A DNA stretch of 25,066 nt from CAWVWD01 sp965662365 (GTDB lineage: Bacteria; Bacteroidota; Bacteroidia; Chitinophagales; Saprospiraceae). The notes beneath the pieces were generated by a model, which did no database searches, was not told the DNA's origin, and was given only the letters and a program-made list of their open reading frames with translations. Location of the stretch: positions 1-25,066 of the forward strand of contig CBFIHR010000067.1 of assembly GCA_965662365.1 (NCBI GenBank), read 5' to 3'. The first letter of the stretch is position 1, and every line of letters starts with the position of its first letter. A program made the position numbers and the translations under genes. Of this stretch, positions 22,664 to 25,066 are shown piece after piece.

Positions 22664-23152
22664 TTAATCTTTAATTATCAAACAGTCCACAAACGATTTC
22701 ATCATCACGAACATCGGTAATAAACTATCTTTCGCAATCAGTTGTGGCATATCTTCCGAATCTTCTAAGGCATCACAAACGAAATACATCAGTTCGGCTT
22801 CTTCGTAATACCCAATTTCTGGTTCAAAAAAATCGTCTAAAGGTTGCCCTTTGGGGTTGGTGTAATTTTCTAAGGTTTTCCAATTTTCAAACTGAATCGA
22901 ATCGACTTGTTTCATACTTAATCGTTGCGGTAAATCTCGTTCTTTGCTGATGGCTTCCCAAATCACGAAGGCCATGTAATACAGCAACTCTTTTTCCGCT
23001 TGACTGAATAAATAGGTTTCATTGTCTGACATCAAGTACGCAAAGAGCGACGGTTGTTTGCCTTTTATTTCTTCTAATTTTACGGCGATTTGCTCTGCTG
23101 TCAATTCACTAACCTGTTCCGCAATGGTATCTATTGTATCTACTGAGATCAT
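22664..23152 (-). CDS. unrecognised acidic protein
   Basis: The protein has 162 residues with no signal peptide and no membrane segment. It is acidic and mostly helical by composition, with an N-terminal helix rich in Glu, Ile and Ala and a segment S-Q-A-E-K-E-L-L-Y-Y-M-A-F-V-I-W-E-A-I. The middle has E-P-E-I-G-Y-Y-E-E-A-E-L-M-Y-F-V-C-D-A-L-E-D. No catalytic motif is seen and I recognise no family, so I leave it as hypothetical. Reasons to believe it is real are its length, coding-like codon use matching neighbours, and an ATG placed right after a repeat-plus-purine leader like other minus-strand genes here. It is a single-gene unit ending at the hairpin 22607-22642. Confidence 0.7.
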   Translation of the reverse strand: MISVDTIDTIAEQVSELTAEQIAVKLEEIKGKQPSLFAYLMSDNETYLFSQAEKELLYYMAFVIWEAISKERDLPQRLSMKQVDSIQFENWKTLENYTNPKGQPLDDFFEPEIGYYEEAELMYFVCDALEDSEDMPQLIAKDSLLPMFVMMKSFVDCLIIKD

Positions 23153-23160
23153 CTTTTTTG

Positions 23161-23215
23161 AAGTGTAAAGTTTAAAGTGTGAGGTGCCAAGTTATTGTCA
23201 ACGCATCTCGCACTT
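23161..23215. repeat. heptamer and inverted repeat upstream of the 162-aa gene
   Basis: AAGTGTA, AAGTTTA and AAGTGTG stand in tandem (23161-23181). AAAGTGTGAGGTGC then faces GCATCTCGCACTTT (23202-23215), complementary at 12 of 14 positions. The array begins 8 nt from the start codon at 23152. The design is like the miaB leader repeat but with a different unit. Confidence 0.6.
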
Positions 23216-23585
23216 TGTAAAAATACAATTTTACGAAAGTAATATTAGATAAAATAAAAAAGGTTCTTCGAATATTTTGTGAAGGTGTAAAAGCAGACGG
23301 CTCAAATTGTCACTTTTGCGATGGAGCATGCCTGTCGGGCAAAGAGTAGATGTGACGCTAAACGATTGATGGTAAAATTATTTATTTGAATGATTTTTGA
23401 GTTCTACCCAAAAAATGTGGAAAATGCTAAAAAATATTACTGCAAGATTGTCACAAGGTTTTATAAAATTGCGATAAGCCAATTACGAATCGTTGAAAAG
23501 CTACTTTTGAGACGATAAAACACGGAAAGTTAGGTTTGAATCAGTCAGAACCGTCAGAAAAATAATCTTGAAATCGGAAAAATTA
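23216..23585. other. intergenic space between divergent genes
   Basis: No gene is recognisable on either strand. A patch at about 23295-23350 is richer in G and C than its surroundings (around GGAGCATGCCTGTCGGGC) but has no open frame and no fold I could identify. It may be a remnant or an unrecognised RNA. Confidence 0.35.
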
Positions 23586-23601
23586 AATAAAACGTTTTAT
23601 T
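23586..23601. promoter_or_regulatory. 16-bp perfect palindrome before the edge gene
   Basis: AATAAAACGTTTTATT is its own reverse complement and lies 46 nt before the ATG at 23648. Position and symmetry fit a dimeric repressor or activator site. There is no other evidence. Confidence 0.4.
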
Positions 23602-23647
23602 ATTGAAGTCTCTTAATGAACAGATTAATTACAAAAATAGAGAAAAT

Positions 23648-25066
23648 ATGAAAAAATGGTCAAGTTTATTGCTCTTTACGATATTGGCACTAAGTGCGAT
23701 GGCTCAAAAGTTTACGAAACCTGCGGAAGTTGATTGGGGAAGAGAATATCGCCAGCCGAGTTTTTCAGTGGTTGAAAAAATCATTGGTAGCGATGGAAAT
23801 GGAACGTATGTCTGGCGAAATAAATATGGAAGGCTTACGAGTTCGGGAATCATCATCGAACGGTACGATAATCAACTGAATTTAGAGAGAACGGCTTTAT
23901 TAGATTTACCGTTGAATACATTTAATAATGATTTTCAAGTTGTTGATATTATTCCGTTTGGCGGAAATATTGTAATGTTATCTGCCTTGTATAATGCTCG
24001 TGCCAATGAAAATACTTTGCACGTTCAACGTATTGATAAATCAACGCTAAAACTAAAAGGAAATCGCCAAAAAGTAGCGGAAATCGAAGCCAAAAGACGT
24101 ATGAACAAAGGCGGGTTTGATTATGCGATTTCGAGAGATAGTTCAAAAATTTTGATGTATGCTGACTTGCCGTTTGATCGTCGAAGCGGTAAACGATTAT
24201 CTTTGACGGTATATAATGATAAATTAGAGAAACAATGGACAAAAGCAGTTGAATTACCGTTTCAAGATCGAAATTTTGAGGTTGAAAATTACGAAGTTGA
24301 TAGAAGTGGTAATGTTTATATTTTGGGACGTTTGATTGATAGAAATAACGTTTCCTTGTTTTCAAATCGACCATATTATACTTACGTGATCGTTGCGTAT
24401 CGCAATAATGGCAAAGATGTCAAGGAATATGACGTATCGTTGGGTGATGATTTTATCACTGATTTGACAATTCGAGTCGGGAATGATGGCGATTTGATTT
24501 GTGCAGGATTTTACTCCGAACGCACGACTCAAAGCATGAAAGGTTCTTTCTTTTCAAAAATCAGTGCCGAAACGAAAAGAATGTATGATATTAAAAAAGG
24601 AGAATTCGATTCGGAGTTTTTGTCGCAATTTATGTCCAAACGTCGTGCAAAAAAGAAACGAGAATTATTTAATTATCGAATTGATAAGTTGATATTAAGA
24701 AGTGATGGCGGTGCGTTGATGATTGCCGAGCAGTTTTTTGTAGTAGCGACGACTCATACCGATGCGAATGGTTTTCAGACAACAACTTACACCTATTATT
24801 ACAACGATATTATCGCAATTAATATGAATCCTGACGGCTCTATCGAGTGGGCTACAAGGGTTCCGAAACGCCAAATTGACGGCTCGGGAGCGTTTTCGTC
24901 TTATGCGATGACGATTAGCAAAGGCAAGATTTATTTTATTTATAATGATCATCCAAAAAATTTAACTCAGACGAACTTCCGTAAGATTAAGAATTTTAAT
25001 GGCAAACGTTCGGTCGTAAATTTGGCGGTTTTAAGCCCAGATGGCTCTTATAAAAAGTATCCGCTG
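23648..25066 (+). CDS. exported protein of unknown function, partial
   Basis: The open frame begins with ATG 23648 and runs without a stop to the window edge, so 473 residues are seen and the C-terminus is missing. The start gives a clean signal peptide (MKKWSSLLLFTILALSAMAQ). The mature part has repeated units in which a strand is followed by D-G-N/D-G-D and another strand, for example D-R-S-G-N-V-Y-I-L-G-R-L, N-D-G-D-L-I-C-A-G-F-Y and N-P-D-G-S-I-E-W-A-T-R. This is like beta-propeller blades of exported Bacteroidota proteins. A basic stretch (S-K-R-R-A-K-K-K-R) sits near residue 335. No catalytic motif is seen. Propeller assignment is inference; export is well supported. Confidence 0.8.
   Translation, partial: MKKWSSLLLFTILALSAMAQKFTKPAEVDWGREYRQPSFSVVEKIIGSDGNGTYVWRNKYGRLTSSGIIIERYDNQLNLERTALLDLPLNTFNNDFQVVDIIPFGGNIVMLSALYNARANENTLHVQRIDKSTLKLKGNRQKVAEIEAKRRMNKGGFDYAISRDSSKILMYADLPFDRRSGKRLSLTVYNDKLEKQWTKAVELPFQDRNFEVENYEVDRSGNVYILGRLIDRNNVSLFSNRPYYTYVIVAYRNNGKDVKEYDVSLGDDFITDLTIRVGNDGDLICAGFYSERTTQSMKGSFFSKISAETKRMYDIKKGEFDSEFLSQFMSKRRAKKKRELFNYRIDKLILRSDGGALMIAEQFFVVATTHTDANGFQTTTYTYYYNDIIAINMNPDGSIEWATRVPKRQIDGSGAFSSYAMTISKGKIYFIYNDHPKNLTQTNFRKIKNFNGKRSVVNLAVLSPDGSYKKYPL

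Noticed and set aside
23694..24952. Several short frames on both strands within the edge gene
   Set aside because: They are shadows of the long exported-protein frame starting at 23648, which has a signal peptide and consistent codon use.
1..25066. CRISPR arrays, tRNA/rRNA genes, integrases, transposases, toxin-antitoxin or phage-defence genes
   Set aside because: I looked for direct repeats with regular spacers, cloverleaf-like segments and the known protein motifs on both strands and found none.

Overview
This 25 kb window looks like chromosomal DNA of a low-GC member of the Bacteroidota. The evidence is a type IX secretion (T9SS) C-terminal sorting domain, a TonB-dependent receptor with an N-terminal carboxypeptidase-regulatory-like domain, the gene order miaB / sigma-54 activator / lptE that is common in this phylum, and promoters fitting the Bacteroidota consensus (TTTG, about 20 nt, TAnnTTTG). 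I cannot resolve genus. Most of the window is core metabolism; the left end looks acquired.

Layout. 1-2820: a very AT-rich segment with a secreted GH16 beta-glucanase carrying a T9SS sorting domain, translationally overlapped with a small outer-membrane barrel protein. The glucanase signal peptide lies upstream of the first in-frame ATG, with no normal start codon. 2833-3030: an orphan piece of another T9SS sorting domain, a gene remnant. 3080-6634 (minus): lptE, a receiver-less sigma-54 activator and miaB, with a good promoter upstream of miaB. 7097-8548 (plus): a PhnA/YjdM zinc-ribbon protein and a small outer-membrane barrel. 8545-11090 (minus): a methyltransferase, a TIGR02757 (DUF2400) protein and a PlsC-like acyltransferase. 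11471-12583 (minus): pdxA. 12758-13414 (plus): a DsbA-family thiol protein.

13727-18066 (plus) is the most interesting part. A SAM-I (S-box) riboswitch is followed 18 nt later by a 41-codon open frame ending Arg-Cys-Arg-Met-Cys-Cys-Cys-Cys-Cys-Ser, then about 340 nt of foldable leader with a terminator-like hairpin, then metY, metX and a homoserine dehydrogenase. These three enzymes turn aspartate semialdehyde into homocysteine by direct sulfhydrylation. The layout suggests two-input control: SAM sensed by the riboswitch, and cysteine (charged tRNA-Cys) sensed by translation of a polycysteine leader peptide. A convergent cystathionine-beta-synthase-like enzyme (18124-19152, minus) could connect homocysteine back to cysteine.

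18124-23152 (minus): the CBS-like enzyme, a methyltransferase-fold protein, a TonB-dependent receptor and an unrecognised 162-aa protein. 23648-25066 (plus): an exported protein of unknown function, cut by the window edge.

A second theme is that several minus-strand genes have degenerate tandem repeats of 7-9 nt, different at each locus, ending only a few bases before an A/G-rich stretch and the start codon. Several other intergenic spaces hold perfect or near-perfect hairpins that act as terminators or look like dispersed palindromic elements.
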